This document shows positions 13,950 through 14,159 of a stretch of DNA of 14,159 nt, in pieces. Source of the DNA: JBCBKZ01 sp039026975 (lineage in GTDB: Bacteria > Bacteroidota > Bacteroidia > J057). Below the pieces are notes generated by a model. The model was not told where the DNA came from, ran no database searches, and saw only the letters and a list, made by a program, of their open reading frames with translations. Position numbers and translations under genes: made by a program. Location of the stretch: contig JBCCLI010000152.1 in NCBI GenBank assembly GCA_039026975.1, forward strand, positions 1 through 14,159. Direction: 5' to 3'. Within the stretch, counting starts at the first letter, position 1. The number at the start of each line of letters is the position of its first letter.

Positions 13950-14158
13950 AATCTGTCTCCTACAATTAACAGGTCCCTCTGGTTAAGAAAAACCGGAGGG
14001 ATTTCTTTTTCCGCCAGCTCAGTATATTTGCTGCTCCAAAAATCTAATATGCTATTTCCTACTAAAAGTGTTGATGTCGTGATATTGTCCTGTGAGTATG
14101 TGCTGGAGAGAGGCAGAAAGAATCCCGGAAATGATAATGCGAGCCTAGAGGACCAGCT
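13946..14158 (-). pseudogene. Fragment resembling the N-terminal part of an SGNH hydrolase
   Basis: On the minus strand a frame is open from the window edge for 70 codons to a stop at 13946-13948, which overlaps the GAF gene's stop. It reads a hydrophobic, signal-like stretch (LALSFPGFFLPLSS), a short linker, then TLLVGNSILDFW and IPPVFLN. This resembles block I of SGNH/GDSL esterases (VGDSIxxFW, with the nucleophile Ser in G-D/N-S) followed by the usual strand ending in LN or NRG. The rest of the enzyme is missing, because the frame ends about ten residues later. The transcription terminator of the GAF gene lies within it. It is probably a 3'-truncated relic, although a chance open frame cannot be ruled out. 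Confidence 0.38.
13975..14010 (+). terminator. Intrinsic terminator of the GAF gene
   Basis: CCCTCTGGTT (13975-13984) pairs with AACCGGAGGG (13991-14000) through ten base pairs including one G-U, around the loop AAGAAA. ATTTCTTTTT follows directly. It starts 25 bp after the GAF stop. Stem, loop and T-tract are all typical. Confidence 0.88.
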
Positions 14159-14159
14159 A

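Noticed and set aside
1..14159. CRISPR arrays, tRNA or rRNA genes, or an intact insertion sequence
   Set aside because: No regularly spaced repeats with unique spacers, no tRNA-like T-loop with acceptor stem, no rRNA stretch and no transposase frame with terminal inverted repeats were seen by reading.

Overview
The window looks like chromosomal DNA from a member of the Bacteroidota, most likely a Cytophagales-type bacterium. The evidence is indirect: moderate AT-richness, few Shine-Dalgarno sequences, several exact TAnnTTTG (-7 type) promoter boxes, lipoprotein signal peptides, a Bacteroidota-type pectate-lyase-like beta-helix protein, and an ~800-residue GAF protein of a kind I associate with Cytophagales. 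I cannot name the species.

Layout, left to right. Positions 1-537 hold no intact gene, only repeated and apparently decayed fragments plus two clear palindromes. A small membrane-anchored rhodanese (538-918) and a lipoprotein amidohydrolase of the YtcJ type (1069-2751) read rightward. They meet tail-to-tail with a leftward PhnX-like HAD hydrolase (2754-3455). A VOC/glyoxalase-fold protein (3764-4153) meets tail-to-tail with a leftward ATP-cone plus Mrr-like nuclease protein (4155-4994). A 632-bp gap (4995-5626) then carries a cluster of DnaA-box-like 9-mers and a structured leader in front of a Soj-type parA (5627-6409). parA ends at a strong, probably shared terminator. Beyond it are a leftward pectate-lyase-like lipoprotein (6481-7770) and a leftward small TPR protein (8098-8622). 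After a 0.6-kb gap with a spaced direct repeat come a rightward secreted CocE/NonD (S15-type) hydrolase (9202-11265) and a rightward large GAF-domain protein (11505-13949) with its own terminator. The right edge carries a leftward fragment resembling the first block of an SGNH hydrolase.

The genes do not form one obvious operon or pathway. Most are single transcription units separated by structured gaps, and two convergent pairs almost touch. The envelope proteins (amidohydrolase, pectate-lyase-like protein, CocE hydrolase, TPR protein, rhodanese) fit a polymer- or peptide-degrading lifestyle. The best leads are the DnaA-box cluster upstream of an orphan parA (candidate replication origin or DnaA-controlled promoter), the ATP-cone/nuclease fusion, and several unexplained palindromes and repeats. 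I see no tRNA, rRNA, CRISPR array or intact insertion sequence.
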